NCBI GenBank assembly: GCA_025890175.1
Contig: JANPYM010000004.1
Span: forward strand, 2,771,005 to 2,835,004
Length of the DNA stretch: 64,000 bases
Direction: 5' to 3'
Source: Ciborinia camelliae
Lineage: Eukaryota > Ascomycota > Leotiomycetes > Helotiales > Sclerotiniaceae
Positions 25,641 through 35,896 of this stretch are shown in pieces. The notes beneath the pieces were generated by a model. That model had not been told where the DNA came from, ran no database searches, and was given only the letters and a program-made list of their open reading frames with translations. The translations under genes and the position numbers were made by a program. Within the stretch, counting starts at the first letter, position 1; each line of letters opens with the position of its first letter.

Positions 25641-26309
25641 ATCCCTTGAGCTCCAACTGTAGTTCAGAATTTTGATTCGAACCATACAGTCCACGACTCC
25701 CGTCCCGCGTTCCCATTATCCTCGTATCTCCCTCTCCCCGTTATGGATATCAATTCTGAGGGAATTGAAATGAATTTGATCCGAAATTGAGGAATTATGC
25801 GAATGACTGGCAGGCGGAGTGTTTTTGTTATTTTCTTCATCACTGTATTCGCCACCATCACCACTACAGAGGATCTTGCGTTCTTTTTTGCCCAATACTT
25901 GCATTGACGTCTAAGTTTAGCTTTATCACCCTTTCCAGTACTCGGTCAATTCTTGACTGGTACTTTCGATAAATTCGTTACCCATTGTTTAGTTCTCACT
26001 CTCAAAGATTTTGTGGAACAATTGTATTTGTTGGATAAATCACGTGCCTAGGCACCAAGCATGCGCTAGCCGGCTTATATAGTCTATCTGTAGCATAGTT
26101 TTTTTAGATTTCGAGCCGAATACACTGCATACTATTGGGGGCGTGCGTCGCACGCATGTGTTTCAAAGCCCATTGTCTCTATGGAAACCTTTGAACCCTT
26201 TTTTAGATCGGATCTTGAAACCTCGGAACAAAGGTTCTTCCGATCCGAGCTGGTTACGTGACTTACACAAAATGATCCCTAAGGAAAGCCGAAATGTCGG
26301 GTGGGCAAT

Positions 26310-26620
26310 GCCCACAGAGCCTGAACCCGAAGTAGATTGAACCGATTGGATTGGTTGTGATACGGGAAGCTGATAAAATTAAAATGCAATTTTTGTATGC
26401 CGTATTATATGTTGGTTATATGTTAGATTATGTGATTCGATTGTAATAAAGTGAAAGGGTTGTTTTTGCTCCGACCCCAAAACCCTTCCACTTTGTTTCA
26501 GGCAAATCAAATACGCAAAGTTCGGGAAAAACGACACGGCAGACAAAACCGAGAAGTGACGGCACGACATTTTCTTCGCCAAGGCTCTGAAACATAGTAT
26601 ATCCGTCTCCACCACCCATA
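26310..26620. repeat. Degenerate dispersed repeat (second copy near 12370-12770)
   Basis: GATACGGGAAGCTG, AAATGCAATTTTTGTATGCC, TTATGTGATTCGATTG, TAAAGTGAAAGGGTTG and AAACCCTTCCACTTTGTTTC occur in the same order as in the 12.4-kb copy. Confidence 0.6.
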
Positions 26621-27452
26621 GTGATTCCAACAGTATTGTTGTGACTAGAGAGCTAGTGTACATAGAATCATTTATAACAACAGATTTGATAGAACTGCCC
26701 TACCTAGCATTTCATGCCAAAAGCTAATGACGTTGTCATGAGTCAAGAGCATTTTATATGCCAATTCGTGATGTGTCTTCATCCCCCATCATCCTCGGTT
26801 GTGAGCCCATTTCATATCACAAGAAAACTGTCTAGCTTACAACTCCTCCCTCTAATTGGGCTCAAGTGCTCCACCACTGATGGCTGAATAATAGCTTCGT
26901 GATACCCGAGAGATCCCTTTAATCCCGCTAACCAGGAATCTCAGAATCAGAGGAACAGTGGAGATGGCTTAAATCTACGAGAAGCATTCATTGACCCGAT
27001 TACATCGGGATATAAAAGCAGGCGTCACATGAATTTGTCTTACTCTTTCTAGAGAGTATGATCAAAGTATTGATTTAGAGTTAGAATTTTTCGATAATAT
27101 GAACTTCTGCTTGATCCGGAGATAATGTAGAGATTGAAATGATTGATCGAACAGCGCTTTCTCATATTCCGTTTGACTATAGAATCCAGTGTTAAAGATC
27201 ATTTTCTGATTCACAATATCAACCGCCTGATTTTGATACAGAAAGCTTGGCAAGTTGACCAACCGGGTGTCCAAACCCTTTGAAGTGAATGCAACTGTTC
27301 AGCATTCAAAGAGTTGTTGAGACAATCTGTTGACTGTTGAGAGATTTATTATTAAAGGCTTATTGTTATCCCAGCTCTCCTGATCATTTAACTTCCAAAA
27401 TTTCCAAGACTTCGATTTCAAAGATTATTCCAATATTCTAAACTGAACGTTC

Positions 27453-28514
27453 ATGATGGATCCATCTTTAAATAAACTATTAGTCGCTTTTACTAATGAA
27501 GTTCCATATGAAAATCTAAAATCCCTAGCTATTTCAAAAGATGACCCTCAAGACCTCTCAAATACACTTCAACCATTCTTAACAAAGGCCTTGAGCAGCC
27601 CCTCGAATATTGGAGAGATTCCCGCCAGCCTCTTTCCTCCAGTTTCAGACTCTGATCATCTCCCACGCAATAGTCAGATCTCTTGGCCCATCCTCAAAGC
27701 CAAATCCAGAAACAACATCCTCCTATACACAGGTTCCTTTAATCCACCCCATCAAGGTCATCTCGCCACAGTCCTCTACTTTTATGAGCACCGCGAACAA
27801 CTAGGGGTTACCGCCATGTTTGTATTCGCAGACCCCAGCTCAATTATCAATGATAGGAAGAAGGCTTGGGGTGACATCGTTCTTCCTCAAGAACTCCGCT
27901 GCGAACTCTTCTACCGGGTTCCGGAAATCTTTGAACTTGTCGAATCTGGATGGCTTCATCTTCTTGTAGGAGATATGGATAATCACATCAATGTCTTGCG
28001 TACAACGACTGATCTGATTTCGGAAGCTGGATTTGATGTTAAGTTGGTAGGAGTTTTGGGTGGGGATAAGATTACTATAAAGATTGCACCGCAATATCCC
28101 CCAGGAAACCTTTCGGCATGGGGTCTGGTCGACGAATTTCTTACCATGAACGCGAGAAGGCCGGTAGACTTCTTTGATCCAGAGAAGGAAGAGGTTCCGA
28201 GGAAATTACCAGATTGTACGGAGTGGGAGAAATGCACGGAGGAGGGTGACAAGATGGCGGAGAGGCTTAATAAAGATGCTGGTGTGCTCTGGGAATGTCG
28301 GGCTTTCAAAGCATCTGGAAGTCAGATCATTAAATTTCGTGCGTCGCAAAGCAGTGCGTCGAACGGTGTTAGCTCTACCAAAATTCGACAAATTATGACT
28401 GAGGCTCCCGATGAAGAGCTCATGGAGGGATTGAAAGACAAGGTCATTAGCGTCGAGTCGCTAGTGGAATGGTTGCAATTACAACGCAAACAAAAGCGAG
28501 AGACTACTGGTTAA
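27453..28514 (+). CDS. Nicotinamide/nicotinate-mononucleotide adenylyltransferase-like (cytidylyltransferase family)
   Basis: Single exon, 353 residues, ATG ATG start at 27453. The nucleotidyltransferase HxGH signature is intact: YTGSFNPPHQGHLA at residues 92-105 with His100 and His103, which in this family bind the NTP phosphates. The second signature, GVSSTKIRQIM (about 305-315, SSTKIR at 307-312), matches the ISSTxxR loop. A core strand VKLVGVLGGDKIT lies between. Length is about 100 residues above bacterial enzymes because of an N-terminal extension and an insertion around 235-300. The family transfers AMP or CMP from NTP to a small phosphorylated substrate; the NMN-type is the nearest known relative, but substrate cannot be read from sequence. 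No signal peptide; probably cytosolic. It lies isolated, with repeats on its upstream side. Confidence 0.85.
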   Translation: MMDPSLNKLLVAFTNEVPYENLKSLAISKDDPQDLSNTLQPFLTKALSSPSNIGEIPASLFPPVSDSDHLPRNSQISWPILKAKSRNNILLYTGSFNPPHQGHLATVLYFYEHREQLGVTAMFVFADPSSIINDRKKAWGDIVLPQELRCELFYRVPEIFELVESGWLHLLVGDMDNHINVLRTTTDLISEAGFDVKLVGVLGGDKITIKIAPQYPPGNLSAWGLVDEFLTMNARRPVDFFDPEKEEVPRKLPDCTEWEKCTEEGDKMAERLNKDAGVLWECRAFKASGSQIIKFRASQSSASNGVSSTKIRQIMTEAPDEELMEGLKDKVISVESLVEWLQLQRKQKRETTG

Positions 28515-29316
28515 AGGTTCTTGAGTCAATTTGGGAGAATATGAGGACTGGCATCCCGAAGACTCACCTGACCTCTATCTAGCACTTTGTTGCTCAATAT
28601 AAAATGATGCCTGGCTTTACTCAATGCGAAACTCTACCATATTAAAAATATTCCGTCAGTTAGATCTACAGATTCCTTTTGATCAAGTGGTGTCTTTTCT
28701 GATATTTTGATTCGTAAAGGCCGTTTCCAATCCTATTAGAACGCCATTGAATTTGTTCCCATGCTCATTCCTGCACGTACTATACGTTTTGGATTACTCT
28801 GTCATAACTTAAACTGGCTACTGGTTTCCATAGTGGGATTATTTAAAGAGGCATACTTGAAATGGATGAAGTACGCATAGTTAATTTGACGCATCAGTCT
28901 CGGGTTTAAGTAAGCAACGAGGTGAAATGATGCTTTGAACAATTAAAAATTGCCACAAACACATGCATTTCCATTTATAGAAGGGAATTTATTAAACATA
29001 GTATTATTGTGTAAGGAGCTAAGTTCTATGGAATTGGAGATTCCATAGAACCTAGCTCGATGATTAAGCTAGTGTATATAGAACTAATTTATATCTATAT
29101 ATCAATAGAATTCAATACTTTGTTACCTTCTCGGGCATCACTTAAAGCCAGGGAAAGAACAGAATAGGATACATCTTGTACGAGATCAGGCTTATAAGTT
29201 CACCTCATATATCTCACGTTGTTCCCCAGTTCTATTCAAAATGTAGTTTCATTTTCCAAAAGCCATGCATTTTTTATATCTGCCACCCATTCCCGACTTT
29301 CCTCCAAGATACCCAA
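28515..29316. other. Convergent spacer with a hairpin
   Basis: This 802-bp spacer lies between the adenylyltransferase-like gene and a convergent 2EXR gene. The only structure I see is the 19-bp inverted repeat at 29016-29058 followed by a partial 40-bp element. Confidence 0.5.
29016..29058. repeat. 19-bp near-perfect hairpin
   Basis: GAGCTAAGTTCTATGGAAT (29016-29034) is followed after 5 bases by ATTCCATAGAACCTAGCTC (29040-29058), complementary at 18 of 19 positions. The arm resembles the GAGCTAGTGTACATAGAAC part of the 40-bp dispersed element, so it may be two elements head to head. Confidence 0.8.
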
Positions 29317-30339
29317 TCAATACTCGGAATCAAACCAATCTGCCGTCTCCCCCAAATCATAATCCTCGTAAGCCCTTGAATCATATGCCTCCTGCATTTC
29401 GTCGCAAAAGATCGGAATGCGAAATGGCTCGGTATAGATAGTTATTTGTGGGGCCTTGAATGAAGGATCCTTTTCCTTTTTCATTTCGATCTTTTCGGCA
29501 AATCTATCTCTAATACCTCGCACCCCAGTTGGGTCTTCAAATCCAGAGAGTAGTGATTTTCTGTATGGAGTACCACTAATGATAATGATCTCCTCCAGAT
29601 GATCAAAGATATCTAGCAACATATCGGTGTATACTGGCCTAACGGTTCTTGTAGGTACCCGGCTATTTCCACTCCGAAAATCATATACGTAAATATTGCA
29701 ACCCGAAAAAGTGAAAGACTTGATTGACCTCAAGAGTGGCGAGGATGTGTATTCCATCAAGGTTTTTATGGCAAGCACAATTTTAGACATGTCGTCCCCA
29801 GGTAAGTTGAACGCTGAATTAAATGTACGCATAGCGAAGGAGTCTAGTTGAAAGTTGAAGTAAGTCGGAATATTCGGAGGTTGAGGTATAAGGTCAAAAT
29901 AAGTCGGAATATTCGGAGGTTGAGGTATAAGGTCAAAATAGTGTTTGAGGGTCACCATTCGACTTTCGTGGTTGATGAACAGAGTAACCGGATTCGGAGT
30001 GACTGTCTTGCATACAGTAGCTTTGCATGGGTAATTGGACCGTTCCTCTTGGAGATATCCATTAAACCTCCATTCGGCGTCGAAAAGATCTACATAGGTT
30101 TCAACTGTACGACCGCGGAAGCTGAATTTCCATATCATTACTCGTAACTCCAAAGGTAGCCGGAAAAACAAAGTAAATGTTGAAGTATCTTGATGTCTTT
30201 CACATCTGGGAAGTTTTCTCCAATTCGTCGCTCGCATATAACGACGATTTTCCCAATGGCGTTTCACAGCCTGCCAGTGAAGTTTGTTACAGCACTTATT
30301 TCTGAACTTCTTAGCTTTTAAATTGTTTTTTCGAACCAT
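29317..30339 (-). CDS. 2EXR domain protein (paralog 3)
   Basis: Single exon, 340 residues, ATG at 30339. A basic N-terminus (MVRKNNLKAKKFRNK) precedes the 2EXR motif FTLFFRLPLELRVMIWKFSF at about 55-74 and the second hallmark PVTLFINHESRMVTLKHY near 117-134. Right after it a 13-residue unit, YFDLIPQPPNIPT, occurs twice in a row (about 134-159), encoded by an exact 39-bp tandem duplication; paralogs have the unit once or in altered form. C-terminal part is mixed charged with an acidic end (YEDYDLGETADWFDSEY). Family function is unknown. Related in length and N-terminal charge to the copy at 46129-47212. Confidence 0.88.
   Translation of the reverse strand: MVRKNNLKAKKFRNKCCNKLHWQAVKRHWENRRYMRATNWRKLPRCERHQDTSTFTLFFRLPLELRVMIWKFSFRGRTVETYVDLFDAEWRFNGYLQEERSNYPCKATVCKTVTPNPVTLFINHESRMVTLKHYFDLIPQPPNIPTYFDLIPQPPNIPTYFNFQLDSFAMRTFNSAFNLPGDDMSKIVLAIKTLMEYTSSPLLRSIKSFTFSGCNIYVYDFRSGNSRVPTRTVRPVYTDMLLDIFDHLEEIIIISGTPYRKSLLSGFEDPTGVRGIRDRFAEKIEMKKEKDPSFKAPQITIYTEPFRIPIFCDEMQEAYDSRAYEDYDLGETADWFDSEY
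29861..29938. repeat. Two exact 39-bp tandem units inside a 2EXR gene
   Basis: 29861-29899 and 29900-29938 are the same 39 bases. Being a multiple of three, the duplication keeps the frame and adds 13 residues to the protein. Confidence 0.95.
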
Positions 30340-31022
30340 GGCGGAAGGCCTGTCATTCTGTCAGCATATAGAAGAAGTCTTGTTGGTTTTTGACCTCTTC
30401 TGTAGTACAAGACGGATGCATCTCACCTGTTTGGCCTTGTGCTATATCTTTTGATTTGAGTTCTCCTTGAATAGTTTCTCGATATGGGACTCGGAAATAG
30501 AATCCTAATGGTAGGTTTCTGCGCTGAGTGCTTCTTGAAATGCTTCTTGTTATTGAACAAGATAATTTGGAAGCTTTGGCTGAGGGTCTTTGCGGATGTG
30601 AAAAACACTGTGGTTGATGGAATGAATGGAAAATGAATAAAAACCGGCTGCTGAGCACCAAGATGACTCAAGTTATAGTTTGATTACTATACTCATCATC
30701 CTCATTTCAGATTCGCTATCATAAACTGGGACGTGTGGATGTATTGATCTTATGGAGCCCCCGTTACCTATGATGGCTCCTTGCAAGATTGGGCATCAAT
30801 AATTGCTCAGGTAACTCCGAAAGAATATGCATTGAGAAAGGGGTACAGCTGGAGCATCATAGTCAGAGTTGCAGAAAAGATTGCTAGGATGTGGCTCAAT
30901 TCCATGTAGCAAGTGTTTATCATTTGGTGATGATAAAATATTTTTGAAAGACTGCTGAAATAACATAAGTGTCACTCTCCCAGGTCTAATATATTGAGTA
31001 CTCGCAACTATTTGATGTGCCT
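30340..31022. other. Spacer upstream of a 2EXR gene
   Basis: This 683-bp spacer separates the start of 2EXR paralog 3 from the 3' end of a dead permease gene. Open minus-strand frames here begin at non-ATG codons or lack recognisable content; I call none. Confidence 0.45.
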
Positions 31023-32564
31023 TCAAATTTCCACAACTGGTCCAGTGTAGAACTTCCTTGCGTATGCTACATAGTAAATAATACTGAATAGGACAACAGA
31101 TCCAAAGACCAAGACACTGTAATTCATCGTTGCTGGAGTAACTTTGGCAGTGGGTGGGAAAAAACTGAAGAAAGTGATGATAACAAGGAACACACAGGCG
31201 AAGATGTTATTGGCGATCCCAAAGACACCGTTGATTCTCCAAGGACCCCAGGTAAGACGGCCTACAGGCGATATAATTTCTGATATATCTTCGGAGGAAG
31301 TCTTAATATTCTTGTTGACACGATGGTACAAGAGAAGTGCAGCGGCCATGAAGTAGGAGGAGAATAGACCAGCCAGAACAAGCGAAAGAATGTCGTTCAA
31401 CGCCGTAGCGCTACCAATTATAATTAATGCGAGGAGGCATGGAGCGACTGTGACAACTACAACAGCTGCCAGAGGAATCGATCTGTCGTGCGCGCAAGTC
31501 AGCTTTTGATCTCTTCAGACAAAGCATAAGAAGATTTGGCAATCTTACCCTACCTATGAGAGACCTGAAAGGGACACCACGATCTGTAGCAAAAGCCCAA
31601 AGTTATCTTGAGGATGCTGCAACTGTCCCTATTGTACCACAAAAAGCAATAACCACAATTATCGAAGCCATCACAGTTGCTCCACCTCGAGATCCCACTG
31701 CCTGTGCAAAGATCTCAACAAAAGGATACCCTGTGGGACTTTGGAAGGCGGCCGTCAAGTCACTGTCGCAGAATAGCACTGCAATAAGCATACCGAAAGC
31801 ACGAACACCGTTTGTTAAAATGCTTGCGATAATAGCGCGATGCACATTCATGCGAAGATTTTTTTATCTCTTCAGACATCTGTGAGGACGCGTCAGTTGA
31901 CATTGGCTATGAGTTGAGGGCCGGAGATATTATTTTGACATACATGAACCACCCCATCACATCCAAGGAATGCAACAGCATTTCCAGCCAACCCAACGAA
32001 AAACCATAATCCGTTTGTGGGCCACTCTCCACCGTTTTTGAAATTTGTGAAGATCTGTGAATCCCACAATATGGAAGATGAGGTTGAAGCCTTCGAGCTT
32101 TGGCAATGCTGCATTGATGAATATGTTTACAAAGACTGCAAGTATTATTATGAGCCAAATAATCAGTGTTACTTGATAGGTTTTTGGAACATAATCTCCG
32201 TTGTTCTCAATAATCAGAGTCTGTATCAAACTGCTGCAGAAGAGGCTTGCTTTTGCAACATTTGCTATCCAACCGATACAAGTGAGTCATCCTGGTGTTT
32301 CTCTTTAGCAAACTTTCGAGTTGAATGTAAAATTGGAAACTTGTCCGTAATATAACTCATTATTCTCTTGATTTTTGGGGGCGCCAATAGATAAACCCAG
32401 TGGTATTGTCCTCTTGCTAGAGGTATCATCGATGCCAATTCTCCCATAACCACAAACACTGATAATAAACCTGCCCAAATGTAAAGAAATCCATAGATCA
32501 GTCCAGCTGTACCTCCACTACGATGGTCAATATTAGCTACTGGATATCTGTACATGATTCTCAC
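31023..32564 (-). pseudogene. APC-family amino-acid permease pseudogene
   Basis: Pieces of one minus-strand permease lie in order: GLIYGFLYIWAGLL and ARGQYHWVYLLAPPK (32520-32360), WIANVAKASLFCSS with IQTLIIENNGDYVPKTY (32280-32160), ALPKLEGFNLIFHIVGF, GEWPTNGLWFFVGLAGN, MNVHRAIIASILTNG, and the C-terminal helices to 31023. They do not form one frame. Visible damage: a frameshift near 32290, loss of roughly 20 codons plus a frameshift near 32060 after HIVGF, a 7-base A-run (31859-31865) that is one A too long, and a TAA where the family has Gln just after ASSR (near 31605). Two introns are still recognisable (after GVVH and after RSLIG). The Gln-to-TAA change is a C-to-T change at CpA, the usual RIP context. 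Not the same gene as the permease at 18029; it is closer to the GABA-permease branch. Confidence 0.82.
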
Positions 32565-32621
32565 AACAAGTCTACCGATTCTCCACTGGTGATATTGGAC
32601 TTATTGAACTTGTTGTATTTT

Positions 32622-32661
32622 TGTATCGAGCTAGTGTATGTAGAACTATTTTATAACAACA
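32622..32661 (+). repeat. 40-bp TG...CA element
   Basis: TGTATCGAGCTAGTGTATGT followed by AGAACTATTTTATAACAACA. It sits between the dead permease and the MFS fragment, where the 5' end of the permease would be expected. Confidence 0.6.
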
Positions 32662-32784
32662 GGACTTACTTACATTGGGATCGTTAAGTATTCCCTTTGT
32701 CTGGTAATATAACGGATAGGGTGAACTCTCAATTTCTGACAATTATTAGGAGCCGGTCTCTTTATAAGGACCATGTTTGATGGT

Positions 32785-33306
32785 GCAATTTCGGACTGGT
32801 GAATGAAAAAGGCGTCGAGGGGTGGAGAGCAGAAACCAGAATATCGATTACCATCTCTAGTCTTGAGTACAATCACCATTATTTTTGGTCTCTTTCTATT
32901 TACTTTTGGTCTCTTTCTATATGTATGGGTGGCACAGCACAATCTTCTTTGGGTCTTACCATTGATCGGCACTGGATTCATTGGATTTGGTGTTATGACC
33001 ACCATTCTTCCATCGACAAATTATTTAGTCGATAGTTTTTCCTTGTATTCAGCGTCTGAAATAGCAGTCACTGAACCGTTACTGGCTATATCGGGAGCCT
33101 TATTTCTTCTTGCACAGCCGCCACTGTACTATCATATAGGGTATGGGTGGGGAAACTCAGCCCTTGCATTCTCAACAATTGCTCTTGCTCCCTTCCCGTG
33201 GATATTGTTGAAATTCGGGGAGCGAATACGCGAGAGAGAAAATACCATCGCATTGCAACTCGTGGATTCTGGTTATACATGGAACCAATTCATTGTTTGT
33301 AAGTAA
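32785..33306 (+). pseudogene. MFS transporter C-terminal fragment
   Basis: The frame AISDW-stop-MKKASRGGEQKPEYRLP (32785 on) matches the central loop of fungal drug:H+ antiporters (DHA1). It continues through the last helices: VLPLIGTGFIGFGVMTTILP, STNYLVDSFSLYSASE, AISGALFLLAQPPLY and APFPWILLKFGERIRERE, with the stop at 33306. About two thirds of the usual protein (roughly the first 300 residues) is missing upstream, and a TGA interrupts the loop. Read from the ATG at 32803 it would give 167 residues. A small internal repeat (TFGLFLFTFGLFLY) adds a few residues to one helix. It overlaps none of the neighbouring genes but sits head-to-head with the dead permease. Confidence 0.8.
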
Positions 33307-33895
33307 ACCTTTTGCCCCTTCCGTAGTTAATGTGCTATGGTATGGCAGAGCAAGCGCATTGAGAAATTCTCTCTCAAATGCTACTTATATTTTACGAATA
33401 AGCTGTCACGGTGGCTCAACTCTGGATTGCACTCTGTCAGTTCAATATCATGACTTAAACTGATCAACCATAATCAATAACTAATCATTTAAATTATTTA
33501 ATGCTGACCTCGAGATACTGTAAGTTCTGTTGATTAAGTTACATATCATAAATTATCAGGACTAGTGTTTGATTGAAATATTGCGACGGAAGTCTTGAAA
33601 GCCCTGAAGGTCTCTATAATTTAGTGACTGAGAAGCCTGAACAATAGTGTGTGAAGTGCCAAAAAAGTTCTAAGTCCTTAATTATGAAGGGTATTGTCAG
33701 ATTATCCCGATTTAACGTCATGTTCAGTGAATGTTCGATTTGATGCAAACAATCAACGGAAATTTAGCAAATCTGTCTTGTCTGTGGTCAATGAAGTTTG
33801 GTTTTTCAAATTTGACACTCTATTTCTACGAAAACATATGCTATAGCAACTAATCAGGCTCAAGCTGCCAAACATCATGCGGGACGCTTAGCTAT
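33307..33895. other. Spacer, nothing recognised
   Basis: 589 bp of AT-rich DNA between the MFS fragment and the GNAT pseudogene; no gene or repeat that I can identify. Confidence 0.5.
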
Positions 33896-34670
33896 CTATG
33901 GTAGCTCTGTCTTTCCAGCTACATAGACATCGCCATGAAGCTTCCACATCCACCAAATTAACACTGGACCAAGATCGGACTCGAGCCTTCTCCAAGTATT
34001 GCTAGGATTGTCAACGCGCATATCGACAGCAATTTTCTCAATGGCTCTCAGACCAAACTTTTTGTAAAGTGGATAGCCCATTGCGCTGGCTTCCACAATA
34101 ACCTCTAGCCCCATTTTTTCAGCCCTCTCCATTCCCCATTGCATAACCATACTTCCATATCCCCTACAGCGTTGCTTAGTGTAGGTGAACATGTAATCAA
34201 GTTCTATAGTAGGTTAGCAAAAGAATACAATCCGTGGTTTGAGAGTTTCATACGACAATGAGGTCTCCACAAACGTTCGCCTCTGGATCGATAGATCTGA
34301 TTCAAGACTTTACTTGCAAAGTCTCGGCCAACACCTTCCGGATGCCAGTATGCAACCAACTCAGGAGCACCATCCTTGTAAGGAGAAGAGGTTTCATGAA
34401 AGTTCCATCGAGCACCACTGTAAACTACCCCTCGCTGTCCTTGTCATCGGTCACGTAGATTCAGTGGCTAGAAGGATCTTGTTGGTGATAAGACCAGAGT
34501 CTGGCCTTGAATTCAGCAACTCCTTTAGCGTATGCTTCTTCGGTTGCCTCTGATACTGGGACCAAGATGTTCATAAAAGAGGTGTAAGGATCGCAGTTAG
34601 CGTCGCAGAAACAGTCAACCACTGCGCTGAACTCGGCTTCAGTGGTTACTTCTTTAATGATCGCCGCCAT
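33896..34670 (-). pseudogene. GNAT-family acetyltransferase pseudogene
   Basis: The minus-strand gene starts at 34670 (MAAIIKEVTTEAEFSAVVDC). The first coding stretch ends at a TGA where the family has Trp (QQDPSSH-stop-IYVTDDKD). A G-run that is one base short then shifts the frame (before VVYSGARWNFHE), and another one-base loss follows near GRDFAK before VLNQIYRSRGERLWRPHC. A normal intron (GTATGA donor, GCTAAC branch, CTATAG acceptor, about 34244-34195) leads to the acetyl-CoA-binding part: QRCRGYGSMVMQWGMERAE is motif A of the fold. Three lesions in 775 bp argue for a dead gene, though an error-prone assembly would look similar. The parent would be a cytosolic N-acetyltransferase of unknown substrate. 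Confidence 0.78.
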
Positions 34671-35896
34671 TATGGTGGTTGAAATTTGATTAAAATTTGT
34701 TGTAAAAATTATTTTGATGCTTCTTATTGCAAAGTAAATAGAAGAGATCAATTTGAAAGGCACGTCATAATAGCCCAAATATATGATGACCTGCCTCTTT
34801 TTATAATCACATCGATTCCATTTTGGTCGCGCGTCAGCGGTAATGAACAGGGTCCAAAAAGCCATCTAGGGTTAAGATAAGGCAGATAAAATCCTCTGTC
34901 AGAGTCTCTCTTCATAAAAATGGCGGAACGGGGATTTGCATAATCCATGGAAATTTCGCCAGCAAGCTGTTGTCGCGGGGTTGCATCCCATGCACAGAAA
35001 GCAGCTGACCTATAGCATAGGTGTAATTAAAGTTGTATGTACTTGTAGATTGATGCAGCCACTCGGCTTGGTCAACACAGTGATAGATGAGATGTGGTTC
35101 CTAATGACAGAAATTCGATTGAAAGAAAATATTGTATATAAACTTTGCATTTGATATAATTTGGCATTTGATATAAATTCAATAATAGAACTCGTAAGGT
35201 TACCGGACCGGACGCTATACCCGGTTTGGAAATCGCTTACAGATGATTGCCCCTTATCAAGGGTGGGCCACCAACCAACAGTATACAATAGTTCGGCCTT
35301 ATTTACTATTGGGATCAAAACGTTTCATCAACCACCACTAACAACTACCAACCTACGAATGAATATGAGTAACCACCTATAATTTTTCCGTTAGCTACTG
35401 TACATCTCAAGCTTGTTTAGGCTCCACCACAAAAGATTTCCATCACATAGCATCTCATCCATTATTGGCATATAGCGGTCGGCTTTAGGCATAACAGTAG
35501 TTGAGCCTAGAATTTTTGAACAAGAATCATTATCGTATTAAATTTTATTCAATTGCGATTCTCAATTTATACCGTTACTGATCATGTCGATACAATTTAT
35601 TCTTAACAGGCCTCGTCACAAGATGGCAAACAAGGGGCCCCACATCAGCACTAGAACAAACCCAACCTTGGAACAGTTTGCAACCAACAATACCACCTCC
35701 GAGACAAGGCCAACATAAAATTTCTTATCTCTCATCTGCATTTCATGAGTGGTATCGAATTCATTACACAGTTCAACATTTGTTTGTATTTATGAAGAAC
35801 TAAATTAAAAGTCGGGCTGAAAGTCAGGCTTTAATAACACAATTCTGGAGTAATGGCCGATGCCCTATTATTACTCCTTCCGATCAATTTCCATTT
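34671..35896. other. Spacer before the Cys-pair array
   Basis: 1.2 kb of AT-rich DNA without a gene I can support. The first copy of the array's 3' motif lies at 35821-35843. Confidence 0.5.
35821..35843 (-). promoter_or_regulatory. Conserved 3' motif of the array, copy A
   Basis: AAGTCAGGCTTTAATAACAC on the plus strand, that is downstream of the minus-strand stop at 35897 (54 bases). Relatives follow most genes of the array: 36769-36781 (partial), 38146-38168, 38290-38311, 41029-41052 and 42236-42262. Role unknown; a 3'-UTR element or a mark of the duplicated unit. Confidence 0.5.

Larger units (their letters stand above)
24336..27452. other. 3.1-kb repeat-rich spacer
   Basis: Contains LTR-like fragments at 25415-25640 and about 26040-26110, the dispersed repeat at 26310-26620 and a 40-bp element near 26648-26692. 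A minus-strand frame at 27062-27274 reads somewhat like protein but lacks an ATG and has no recognised family, so it is not called. Confidence 0.5.
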
